64,000 bases of DNA. Source: Larimichthys crocea (taxonomy: Eukaryota > Chordata > Actinopteri > Sciaenidae). The stretch spans positions 11,895,760 to 11,959,759 of the forward strand of contig NC_040027.1 of NCBI RefSeq assembly GCF_000972845.2, read 5' to 3'. The position numbers and the translations under genes were made by a program. Within the stretch, counting starts at the first letter, position 1. Every line of letters starts with the position of its first letter. This document shows positions 1 through 10,804 of this stretch, piece after piece. Below the pieces are notes generated by a model. The model made no database searches and was not told the origin of the DNA. It saw only the letters and a program-made list of their open reading frames with translations.

Positions 1-375
1 CCTGCTTCTCATTAAAATAGGCGTAAAACGTGATCTGACAGGCTGTTAAACACAAAAGCAAAAGAGCTCCTGGGCTTCTTGAAGGCGTGTATCAGCTCTG
101 TTTGAGTCCTACTCCTGCCAGAGCTCCTGACACCGTCCCTTTCCCCCTGACAGTTGAGCACACGGACCAGGTAACGCGGCGCCCCGGGCGACACCAGAGT
201 CCGACCCGCTCACGACCCCCCTGTGGTGTGCCGTGACTGTGTCGCACTGACTGGCCTGCAGAGGGGAGAGAGGTCAGGTAAACAGATCCACAGGTGTGAG
301 CGCTTTGTCACTGAGCGCAATCAAAAAGTGTTGTTGAAGTGCAAGTGTGTGTGTGTGTGTGTGTGTGGGTGGTGT

Positions 376-408
<33 letters not shown>

Positions 409-602
409 TGCGTGTGTGTACCTGTCTGTGAACTCTGACTCCATCCTCCTCAGGGACGTTGTTGAAGTCCGTGACGAGCACTCGTCCTTCACTTCTCTGT
501 GAGAACTCTGAACGCGCCGTCCATCAGATACACCGCCGCCTTCCCGCCGTCGTCGGCAGAGGACAGAGGGTGTGTGGATGTGAATATATAATTACTTGTG
601 TG

Positions 603-634
<32 letters not shown>

Positions 635-3600
635 TGTGGTGTGTGTGAGAGCAGAACAAACACACTCACTGGGTGGTTTGTACGTCCCGTTTTCAGAGGT
701 GCCACCGTGAGGCTGCAGTAACCTCTGCAGGTTCCAGGGGGCGCTCTGAGCAAAGATGGACGAACCCTCCTCTATGTAGTCTAATGGGGGAGCTTCACTG
801 CCTGGCAGGAACACAGTACAGTACAGTTAACCCACACCTTTATCCACCACCACAGGTTCTACTGAAGCAGTTACCAGGTGAAGGACGTCGCTGCTCATCT
901 TGACGCAGAAGCCGTGCAGAGCTCCGGAGTACGTCTGCAGGATCGCACGGTAACCCTCTCCGGCTGCTTTGGCCCTCAGTCTCCTGATGGTCCTCTGCAC
1001 GTGAAGACTCGTGCGTTCCCGGACGCAGTATGACGAGGACTGACGGGCATCCGCCACGCTGCCTGCAACACAGAACACAGAGACATAGAAAGTGAATGTA
1101 CAGGAGAATTTCTGTGCATGGTTGCCACTACGATTAACATTCATGGATTTAAAAGTCCAGTGTGCAGGTTTTTCAACCAAATACCTGTTATTTTTAAGAA
1201 AAGCCCTTTAATAATAAAGACTGGATTCAAAGTATCAAAGTTTAGGTTGGGTTTATATTCTTGTATAAGAAGGAGTGTGCAGCACATAAAAGGGGTTACA
1301 GAGAAAAGGCTCCTCGGACGAACTCTAATGTTGGTTTCTTATACATTTTTTAAAATGGGCTGTCTCGGACAGCTCCCCACCTGATACAGATAATATCATA
1401 ACGTCCTTTTTGGTTTTCTGCTCATTATGTTTCTTATTCAAATCATACTCCCCTAGCCTGTCTCCCTGACCTGGTACTGTTGATTTATAATTATCTCTCC
1501 CTGCCAGCCTCAGTAAATCACAGGCCAAATAAGGGAAGTGCACGAGACATGGCAAAACACAGATACAACACACTATATGAATTAAAACACCTGAACCCCA
1601 GTAATAATCTGATTTCTATAACAATACCCTCGCCTCACCTTCCCATTTCAAGCATGAAGGAGAAGGAGAAGACCCGATGTAGAGCCAGTGTAAAAACATT
1701 GGGTTTAACCATAGATAGTATAAAATGGACATAGTATCAGACATCACCCACAGTCCCGCTCATAGACATGGATCATGACCTGAGGCCTTACCGGAGCACA
1801 TACCTGTCAATCAAAGTGGCCATGCTTTGTATCCTGCATAACTTAAACCTTAATATAACCTGAACGGTGAGTTGTATATAAATCACCCCCAGTACAGTTG
1901 TCATGAACGGGGAAATTACTACAGAGACCAAAACTGTTTTTTGTACCAGGCTGTAAACATGTTTATTTCTGCTGTGAAGTTGGACATTTGAACATGGGGA
2001 CTTAGGGAGACTGACTCACTTCTGGAGCCAGCCTCAAGTGGACGTTGAGGAACTGCAGTTTTGGTACTTATGCGTTGGCGAATAAAGGACCGGCTGCCTC
2101 TGTAGATATAAAATGCTCATTTCTAACACAACAAGACACACAACTCTTTATTTTCAGGCGATCATACACTAAAAAAACATAGATATGAATATTATTATAT
2201 TCCATTTCTGCCAATTAAATCCTCATAAAGATAACACACAGGACCTTTAACCAATCAAAAAAACTGTCCCATTTGCAAAGTATTAAGATAAAAATAATAT
2301 GTACCTGCAGACGGATTGCTTATTATGAGAGGAACCTCCTTTAATTAAAAGAGTGAAATCTAAGACACAAAGGCACAAACTCAGGCTGGAGGAAAGTAGT
2401 TCCAAGTACTTGTACTGATAAATGCTATTTCTGATTCTTTATGTTCATACTCTGCGACATTACAAGATAAATATGATTTTTTTAGATAGTATTTGTACGC
2501 TTGCACTGTAAAATGCTACTTTTTACTTGAGTAAATAATCACACTTGTGTGCACCTGAGGAACTCAGCAGCGGGCACGGCTCCGGTTTCAGGTTGAGTCC
2601 CGTCCTCACGGATCAGATCCAGGATCATCTCGTCGTCCTCGGGGTAGTCCCTGCGCGCTCACGTCAGAGATGCGCACAAACCACAGCGCCATCCAATCCA
2701 ACCACAGGTGCGACGCATTTCAAACCTCTTGGACTGTCCTCCAGACAACAATCAGGAGAAGTGTTTAATCATTAATAATAATAATAAAATAAAAATAAAT
2801 CCAGCAGTGAGAGTTTTAAAGTTCAGAGTTCTCCAGATGTTCGTGCGCCCTGCGTGCCCCGACGGTCAGATGACGCCTCCAAACATCTATCCTGATTTTA
2901 ATAATAAAAAAAAATTCAATGGATGCTTAAAATCAGGCGGGGACTGCTGACGTCCGCCGGGGTCAACGCCAACCGCTTTTTTGTATCGAATGATTGTCCT
3001 CGGTTAAAAAACACCTCTTACTGTGGAGAGTCAGTGTTTCACGCTCCCCTGAAACCCTGTAATTACTGCGGTGTCAAATCAGACACGAGAGGACGCTTCC
3101 TCCCCTGGTTTATCTGTTGATCTGTTGTTTTAACATGTGCACTTAATATGAACAATGTGAGTTATGAAAGCAAACAAACCCTGCCTTTATGGCAGAGAGG
3201 CAGCTCATGTGCGTTGTCCATGGCTCCTATGTGTCATTTATTTTGATTATGTTGTATTTTTTATAGTAATTTTTAATGATTTATCATGAGTTTAATCCCA
3301 TTGTGGTAAAATATGGACAGCCGTCAGGTGTGTTTGTTTATGATTATATTGTTATGTGATATGAAAAGTGAACACACAAGCCAGTATAATTACTTGTCCC
3401 AGCTCTGCGTCTGTTTTCAGCCTTTTATTTCACAACGACGAGAAAAGTCAGTCCCAGATTTACTCTTGTCCAGCCCCTTCTTCTGTGATCATGAGCCTGG
3501 TACATTGCTTGACTGTCCAGCTCCTGTTTGCTGGCACGACAGCAGCTCCATTCCCCGTCCTCTGAGCCTCTCACAGTTCGGGTAGCAACAGCAGCTGCAT

Positions 3601-3763
3601 CAAATGTACTTATAATAAAGAATAGTTCTTAATGTAAAATTTAAAATCTTTTATTTTTGGTAGAAAAAGTTACCAGTGTTATTTTAAAACTGTGCTGAGA
3701 TGCACACCTGCAAAGTCTCTAAATCTCTAACTTTGTACCTTTCTGTGTCAGCTGTCATCAAAC
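1..3763 (-). pseudogene. Indel-rich second copy of pcsk9 exons 1-5 (probable haplotig)
   Basis: This block aligns along its whole length with 10420-14255, introns and repeats included, and stops exactly at the 10-N gap. It carries copies of pcsk9 exon 5 (about 110-258), exon 4 (about 422-550), exon 3 (about 680-800), exon 2 (about 867-1065) and exon 1 (about 2547-2718, ATG at 2718), all on the minus strand. Many one-base insertions and deletions fall equally in exons, introns and repeats. They break the frame in several exons and destroy the exon 1 donor. That even spread, and the end at a gap, fit an unpolished alternative haplotype contig placed beside its partner. A true tandem pseudogene is the alternative. 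It should not be counted as a second pcsk9 gene. Confidence 0.85.
338..650. repeat. GT microsatellites in pcsk9 copy introns
   Basis: Two runs of alternating GT (about 342-412 and 598-650) lie in the copies of pcsk9 introns 4 and 3. The matching runs in the intact gene are at about 10758-10802 and 10984-11010 and differ in length. Confidence 0.9.
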
Positions 3764-3773
3764 NNNNNNNNNN
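3764..3773. other. Assembly gap (10 N)
   Basis: Ten N bases. Homology between 1-3763 and the intact pcsk9 region ends at this point, so the join is probably artificial. Confidence 0.99.
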
Positions 3774-4325
3774 TTGGTCATTAGCACTTATGTCACAAAC
3801 ATTTTCCACCCCACGTCTCTGTGGCTGGTTAAGCCGTCTGATGACGGAGCTGCATGCAGTCTGTGCCAAGCGATACATGACCAACATGAGTCGCAGTCAG
3901 CCAAGAGTGTCTCCTAGGTTTGCCCCCACTACTTGCAACAACAACAACTCATCACCACAACAACTTAAAAAAAAAAAAGGACGAAAAAACTCCCAAAAAA
4001 TAAAAAAATCTTTTTCTTTACCCTGGGATGCAGGGAGGGACGGGGGAAGCGCGCGCGGGGTTCGGGATCGACTCTGTACAGTTTTTACTGTCATTCAATT
4101 TTGAGAATTCACTTCTGCCATCGCAGGATTCTGTAACGCATGTTTAAAACTCCGTTTTATTTGTACATCAGAGTTTGATTAAGGGGAAATTTGATATAAA
4201 ATAAACTGGAATGCACAACCTTTTGTAAACATTGTTTTTATGTTTGTTTACAGACTCGTCAGATATTTCCTTACAAAATGTTGGTGCACCTTTTTTGTGC
4301 ACTTTTTTTTATTTTTTATTTTTAT
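3774..4325. other. Gene-free stretch
   Basis: I see no coding exon here. The sequence is AT-rich with poly-A runs near 3967 and a short GC-rich patch near 4040. It precedes a nested transposon. Confidence 0.6.
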
Positions 4326-4527
4326 TTAAAGGTCCAGTGTGTACGAATACTCTACCACCTCTCACACCAGCTGTGAAACTCACATAAAAAGCAAAAGGCC
4401 ATAGTTTGTCTGTTCTGGGCTACTGTACAAACATGGTGGACTCTGTGGAAGAGGACCCGCCCTCTCATTTTAAGACAACAAAAACACAACAGTTGTTATA
4501 TTCAGGTGGTTACACACTAGTGGAAAC

Positions 4528-5093
4528 TAGGGCTGCCACAATTAGTCGATTAGTCACAATTATGTCGACGATATTGTTCGTCACACACACCTACACACGC
4601 ACCTACGCACATGTGCAGTAGTGGTAATCGGCGTCAGGCCTGACTGTACCGTAAATGATACCATAACACAGACCCTCCAGGAATTCACGATGCCGCAATT
4701 TGCAACTTCAACGCAACTTCAGTGAATCCCCATGAATTCAGGGCGGTGTTGCAATTTTAACCAATCACCGTAATTTTTCGCAGCAGTCTGCCCGGGGGAT
4801 TCAACTCGGCGGGTCAGGGACGGCCGCACGGTGCGGGAGGATCCCCTCGCGGGACCTCTCCCTGGCGCTGGCTGGCCTCCGTCGGGCGCATTCCTCCGCG
4901 ATGGCTCTGGGTCGGCATGGAAAGGCTCGAGGACGAAGGTGGCTCACGGCTCCGTCCACGAGCTTTACAGCGCCCGCCTGATCACCCACCCCGCTTCGGG
5001 ACAGTCAATTTACGTATGATCCAATTAGTCGACTAATCGAAAAAATAATCGGTGATTAGTCGACTATCAAAATAATCGTTTGTGGCAGTCCTA
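4528..5093. mobile_element. Non-autonomous hAT-like element carrying a 28S rRNA fragment
   Basis: The terminal inverted repeats are TAGGGCTGCCACAA at the left and its near-complement TTGTGGCAGTCCTA at the right. They are flanked by a perfect 8-bp direct duplication, GTGGAAAC, at 4520-4527 and 5094-5101. An 8-bp duplication with CAGGGCTGCCAC-like ends is the hAT superfamily signature. The subterminal parts are rich in AGTCGAC/ATTAGTCGA motifs on both sides. The 566-bp interior encodes no transposase, and its middle is an rRNA-derived segment. Confidence 0.85.
4793..4980 (+). other. 28S rRNA D2-region fragment captured in a transposon
   Basis: The GC-rich stretch beginning TTCAACTCGGCGGGTC and containing CCTCCGTCGGGCGCATT, GGGTCGGC and AGGCTCGAGGACGAAGGTGG matches, as I remember it, the D2 (expansion segment 7) region of vertebrate 28S rRNA, sense strand. 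It appears to lack a short internal piece after CCTCCGCG and carries C-to-T and G-to-A changes typical of methylated CpG decay. It is far too short and altered to be a working rRNA gene. Confidence 0.75.
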
Positions 5094-5169
5094 GTGGAAA
5101 CATACTAATTAATAATGTATCCCCATCCTGCCAATAGATACTCTTAAATCCTACACACTGGACCTTTAA

Positions 5170-5182
5170 CTTATATTTTCAT

Positions 5183-5218
<36 letters not shown>

Positions 5219-7395
5219 CACATTTCACTTTCCATCATTGTCTCATTATCTAAGTGTTAAGGTTGAGAGGTGTTACTGCATCAGCAGACTTCACCTCTTT
5301 ATAAACGTGTGTCTCTGCAGACTTATCGCATACGTAATTTGTTTCATCTCATACAGTTCTCACAATATTTTTATAAGTCAGATGTTATATGTTGGTGGCC
5401 CAGTGATTTTACATTTAACAGCAGCTCCCAGGAGCGTTTGTAACAAATAAATTCTGACTTATCTCGTTATAACTTTCTATCAGAGCTCCCCTCAAACTTC
5501 TAGAGCTGATCATCCGTTGCAAACCTCCCTCCAGATATCTAATGACATGCCTGTCTTTTACATGTGTGCTATTGTTTGGGTTCATCCAAAGAAAAGTATA
5601 TCTCACTTCTCTCTAACTTCATTTCCAGCTTCATTAGGTACGCCTGTACAATCCAAATCAACAGCTCTGACATACCTTCTACTTTCATAAAGCTCATAAT
5701 GTTTCAGTATAGAGGTTTTCATTTATTACGTTTACTAGGGAGGTTGTAGTTTCTAATATGTTGGCCACCCTATTTACGTACATGAGAGGGACAGAATATT
5801 AGAAACACCTCTCAGTAAAATGCAGTCCAGTTTAAAAAAAGTCAAATTTATGGTTTCTGGCCATGTGATCGGTCATTCTGTCACAGCAGGAAAATCAGGT
5901 AAATACTAAAACGAACGACGGCTGAATTCCATTTATTTCAGACTCTGCTGGTTTCTACCGTCACATTGTCGTGGGACACGTCTGTCGCTGTGTTTGCTCT
6001 TCGAGTCACGATGTCTCCTGTGAAAAAAGGCCTGCTGGACTCAGTAATCAGTTTAGCCCCCGCTCATCACGATAAGTTATAATATCCTCATTTTCCGGCT
6101 TATGTTCTCCTTGATGAGACATCTGTTACGAAGGGTTGTATAATTTATCAGTGATGATATCAGATTTCCGTTGGTAATCAAACTTCAGTCCGTTCATCAG
6201 AGCAGCACAGCTGGCAGCTTTGGATTTATCTCCCCGTGGTGCTCTCCATGCTGAGGTCTGTCTGTTTTATCATCAGAGCTTCAGTGGATTGATTAGCGCT
6301 GTGATTTATTTTTTTTAAATTATTTTTTGGCTTGAATTGTGGAATCTTAAAGCTGCTGTCACTAAATACAAAACAAAGTGAGCAGAAGGTAACTGTCTTA
6401 TTAATCAAGTGTCTAATCAGGCTGATTACGCTGCGCCTCGCTGAGCCTCCTCGGTTCTTCACCTGTGGTGAGGCGTGTCTGACTGAACTTCTGTGTTTTA
6501 TGTTTTTCACAAAGACATTTTGAAAATCACAGTTAAATAATAAAATGAATGATGCTTCAGTTAGTTACGTGTATTTGTTCCGATCACATTACTTATGATC
6601 AAAAACCAACCAATAGCCAAACATCAAATCAAGGTCAACAACACGACACAGCAGTCAGATAATATTACTGACTAGTCCAACAGCAGTCAGCCCAGGTCAG
6701 ACTTTTATTTCAGCAACAACTAAAAATCAGTCTCAGATTTACTCGTCCGGCAGCTTCTTGCTCCTTTTCTCTCTTAGCGTCTCCTATCAACATCCTCTTT
6801 GTTCTTTTCTCCTCTGTCATTATGTCCATAGAGACAGCTGAGTCTGGTTTACATTAGCTGCTTGCCCAGCTCCTGTTCTGGCACGACACCTGGCTCTGAA
6901 AACCTCTTTTTTCTCTGCGGTGCAAACACTAACACTCTTCCCCCGGTGCTCTGAGCTCACAGGCTAACAAACTGAGTTAACTTTAGCTGACAGCAGCTAC
7001 ATTTGGCAGCAGTTCACTTCACCGTCCATCGGGGAAACTTTGTGAGTTGAGGCGGAGCAGCCGGAGGAAATCAGAAGAAAAACCAGAAAACATTTTCTCC
7101 ATAAAATACGATCCAGTTTCACCAAAATCAGTGAAATAGTTGGTGCTGTGTGACTTAGTGCTGTAAAACATTACGTACTCGTACCCGGAGCCCAAAGTTA
7201 CACAATGTGAGAACAGACGTACGAATTACAGGGACGCCAGTCACCTGATTACAAGTCAGGGTAGCATCAACATGATTTTAAATCTTTTGTTTTATGGTAT
7301 AAAAGTGACAAATTGTTGCTTTAATATCAGATGAAAACAGGCCAGACCATGATTTAAAATATACAGGTCACATTACGTGTCCATCAAAAGCTCTT
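5170..7395. other. Gene-free stretch downstream of pcsk9
   Basis: No exon is recognised here. A CA microsatellite lies at about 5187-5214. The stretch 6560-7060 belongs to a dispersed repeat also seen at 13780-14160 and 34925-35470. The ubiquitin protease gene (USP24) that follows PCSK9 in mammals is not visible. Confidence 0.6.
6560..7060. repeat. Dispersed repeat copy (about 500 bp family)
   Basis: It shares long stretches with 13780-14160, 34925-35470 and the haplotig at 3300-3620. Landmarks are a TTACTTATGATCA-like block, AGCAGTCAGCCCAG, CTTTTATTTCA and CAGATTTACTCTTGTC. I do not recognise the family and see no reading frame. Confidence 0.65.
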
Positions 7396-7401
7396 TTTAT
7401 T
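7396..7401 (-). terminator. Likely pcsk9 polyadenylation signal
   Basis: AATAAA on the minus strand, 209 bp beyond the pcsk9 stop codon. It is the first canonical hexamer I see after the coding end, giving a 3' untranslated region of about 230 bases. Confidence 0.55.
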
Positions 7402-7609
7402 ATAATCGTTCTGTAAAAGATACAAAAATATTTGGTTACATTTTACAAACTGTTTAAAAAATGGCTAACAAGACGTTACTAGACTGTATGTAGGTCAGGC
7501 TTTAATACAATACATGTGCTTAATCTTAAAACTGCGACACAAACAGCTCTACAGAACCACGATTAGAGAAATATCAACGCGTCAGACATCCGAGTGGAGT
7601 GAGACCGGA

Positions 7610-10600
7610 TCAGTGAGGAGTCGTGGTGACCTGCTGCTGCTGCTCTGGTGGTCTGACGCGACAGCAGACGGCGACACCTGTTGCCCCATCGGCTCCTGCG
7701 GCGCTGTGGACGCGGCAACTGTTGCCCTTAACAACCGTCTCCAAGATAGCTGAGCCCTTAGAGACGGCGCTGCAGTCCGTCAGAGTCCAACCAGAGGGAC
7801 AGGACACCTCGACCTGCGAGAGAGCAGCAGAGAGCAGTGAGGTTAAAAGGTCGAAGTCTAAGGGGAAGACTCTTTAAGATGTTTACCTCTTCTTTATCAG
7901 CTGACGTGTTTTCCAACACGTGACACTCCAGAGATGGAGCATGGCAGCACACGGCATCTGAGGTCACGCCGTCTTTCACAACGCAACGCTTGCGGTCACC
8001 GTGATGTGGACGGGAGCCGGACAAGATCTCAGCTGTGGACCAAGAAGTGCAGCCTGGAGAGAGAGAGAGACACAATACATGAGCTCAAACAACGGGAAAC
8101 TCACTGAACTCATCCTCCACTCAGGAATGAACAAGAAGGACTATAATGTAATCTAACAAATCAGTGGAGTGCGGCAGCCTTTGACAACCCTCCTGCACAC
8201 AGAGCTGTCATTCATGCTGGCATGGAGTACATTTTTCTTTCAGTGATTGCCATAGTAACCAGCATAATTGTTCTCAAAGCAGCCACATCAAAACCTTGCA
8301 GTCAGTTAAAAGGATGGTTTCTATCCAGAACGACCTCTGAGTTACAAGTTTGACTGGTTTCAACAAGGGATACTTAAAATCAAATCAGATTTTATTTGTA
8401 TAGCCCCAAAGTCACAAAGTACATTTGCCTCCGAGGGCTTTACAAACTGTACAGGGAGTGACACCCTCTCTCCTTAGACCCTCGGTTCGAGTGAGGAAAA
8501 ACTTGCCCACAAAAAACTTTTAACAGGGAAAAAATGTGGAAGAAACCTCAGGAAGAGAACAAATCAACAGAGACATATTGTACAATTACAATGAATGATA
8601 AAATGATTACAGTAGCAGTGGAACCTGTGATAGAGATAGAGAGACACAGATGCACAGCAGCAGCAAATTATTAATTAACTATAAACTGTAATGGAGATAT
8701 GGCAGCAATAATGACAGTAGGAATATGTGTAGTGGACGTCGTGCAGGACCACGGCAGCAGCCACGATCCATGAGAGAAGAAGTTTAGTTAGTAACATTCA
8801 ACATGCATTAATGAGACATGTATGTTTACAGATGGTGTGACAGAGGGAGAGAGTTTTCAGAAAGGGAGATGTGACTGCATCTTCAACCAATACCATGCCT
8901 GACTAGGCATAGCCCTGAAAGAGACAGAGAGAGAGAGAGAGAGGGGAAGGGAGATAGGGGATACTTATATAGTATATAGTATATACGCCTTCTTGTTGAG
9001 AATTAGATGCGAACAGAAGATTCATATCACATCTTTACAGAAGAGTATCTTCCTCCTCCCAGTCATTTCCACACAGTTCCTAAACCAGTTTAAAGCTTTA
9101 AACTCCAGAACATCAGCACCAGCTGGACAGATGTGCAGCAGATTGTACCTGTGACTTACCGGTCAGGTGGTGCTGCAGGCCGACACACTCTGCATCTTGC
9201 CCCGGCTTGGGACTAGCGTGGACCTGGCACCGCAGACCACCGACCACACAGCAACGGGCCACAGCGAACACGCCTTTACCTCCCGGACCGTTGTAGGCGA
9301 CACACTCCATCTGCCCGTCGTTCACCTGCAAACACTGTGATCAGACGGTGGACTGCACACGGAGGTGTTTTTAGTCCAAATGGAAGGTCAGTTTGAACTC
9401 ACAGTGACGGTTTCTCCAGCGTGGACACCATCAGGAGCGTAGCTGCTGCAGCTCATCATCTCCTCCCCCTGACGACAGCGACTGATGGCGCTGTCGCTAC
9501 TCGTGACCCCTGACCTCTCTGACCACACTGACCGACACAGCAGCTCCACATCTGCACACCCGGACAGGCACACAAGTGTGAACTCCTCACAAGTTGCTGT
9601 GTGTGTAAGAAGAAGTGTTGTGAGTCTCTAACCTGTGCTGTTGTCAGGAGGCATGGCTGCCACCAGGTTTGGAGTAACGAGACGATGCGTGTCGCTCAGA
9701 GACAGGAAGTTGATCGTGTTGCTGACGGAATAACGCAGCATCGTCTGCAGGACCTGCACCGGCGACATGTTCTGATTGGACGACAGGATCACCGCTGCTA
9801 CACCTGTACACATGCATGAAGAGATGCAGCACTTTAACTGCATCTGCTTTCATTTTAGACGTGTGTGTGTGTGTGTGATCATACCTGCAGCATGTGCAGC
9901 GGCCTGCGAGGTTCCACTACGGGACGTAAAACAGGTGCTGCAGTCACTGCTGGCGCTTACGATGTCATCGCCAGGTGCAAACAGGTCAACACAGCGGCCA
10001 AAGTTGGTGCCACCGGCTCCCTGTGACATGAGCTGGTCCACTGAGTTAACAGCCCCGACCGTGATGACCTGCACACACAAAGGAAGTTAAGGTGAGAGTT
10101 GTGTTTGACGGCGTCCATCAGGCCCTTTTAGTTAGATGTTCATGCAACCTCAGGCTCTGATGCAGGCGAGTAGAGGCAGGCGTCGTCTCTGTAGTTCCCC
10201 GCAGCTGCGATGACCACAGCTCCGTTAGCCACCATGTCCCGACAGGCTGTGTTTAACGAACGGCTGAAACCACCGACGAAAGGCAGCAGAACAACCACAG
10301 CTCCCACCGGACTGGCCAGTAACGCTGCTCGGATGTACTCCATACCTGAAAAGAAGAGGAGAGGGATGTTCAGATGTTCAGTTTCTTGGTTGCATCCATC
10401 TGGAGTTCCAGTTCCACGCCCTGCTTATCATTAAAATAGGCGTAAAATGTGATCTGACAGGCTGTTAAACACAAAAGCAAAGAGCTCCTGGGCTTCTTGA
10501 AGGCGTGTATCCAGCTCTGTTTGAGTCCTACCTGCCAGAGCTCCTGACACCGTCCCTTTCCCCTGACAGTTGAGCACACGGACCAGGTTAACGCCGGCGC

Positions 10601-10756
10601 CCCGGGCGACACCGGAGTCCGACCCGCTCACGACCCCCGCCATGTGTGTGCCGTGACTGTCGCACTGACTGGCCTGCAGAGGGGAGAGAGGTCAGGTAAA
10701 CAGATCCACAGGTGTGAGCGCTTTGTCACTGAGCTGCAATCATAAAAGTGTTGTTG

Positions 10757-10804
<48 letters not shown>

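Larger units (their letters stand above)
4326..5169. mobile_element. TTAA-flanked MITE with AGGTCCAGTG inverted ends (outer element)
   Basis: The left end reads TTAAAGGTCCAGTGTGTA (4326-4343) and the right end is its reverse complement (5152-5169). TTAA flanks both ends, as for piggyBac-type insertions. The ends and the subterminal sequence recur at 11541-12662, 30247-30487, 55877-56383 and elsewhere, so this is a repeat family. A hAT-like element is inserted within it at 4528-5093. No transposase is encoded. Assignment to piggyBac rests only on the TTAA site. Confidence 0.7.

Noticed and set aside
1..3120. A second, tandem pcsk9 gene
   Set aside because: Frames are broken by many indels, a donor is lost, introns match as well as exons, and the copy stops at an N gap. 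Best read as an assembly duplicate.
4793..4980. Functional rRNA gene
   Set aside because: It is under 200 bp, internally deleted, decayed at CpG sites and inside a transposon.
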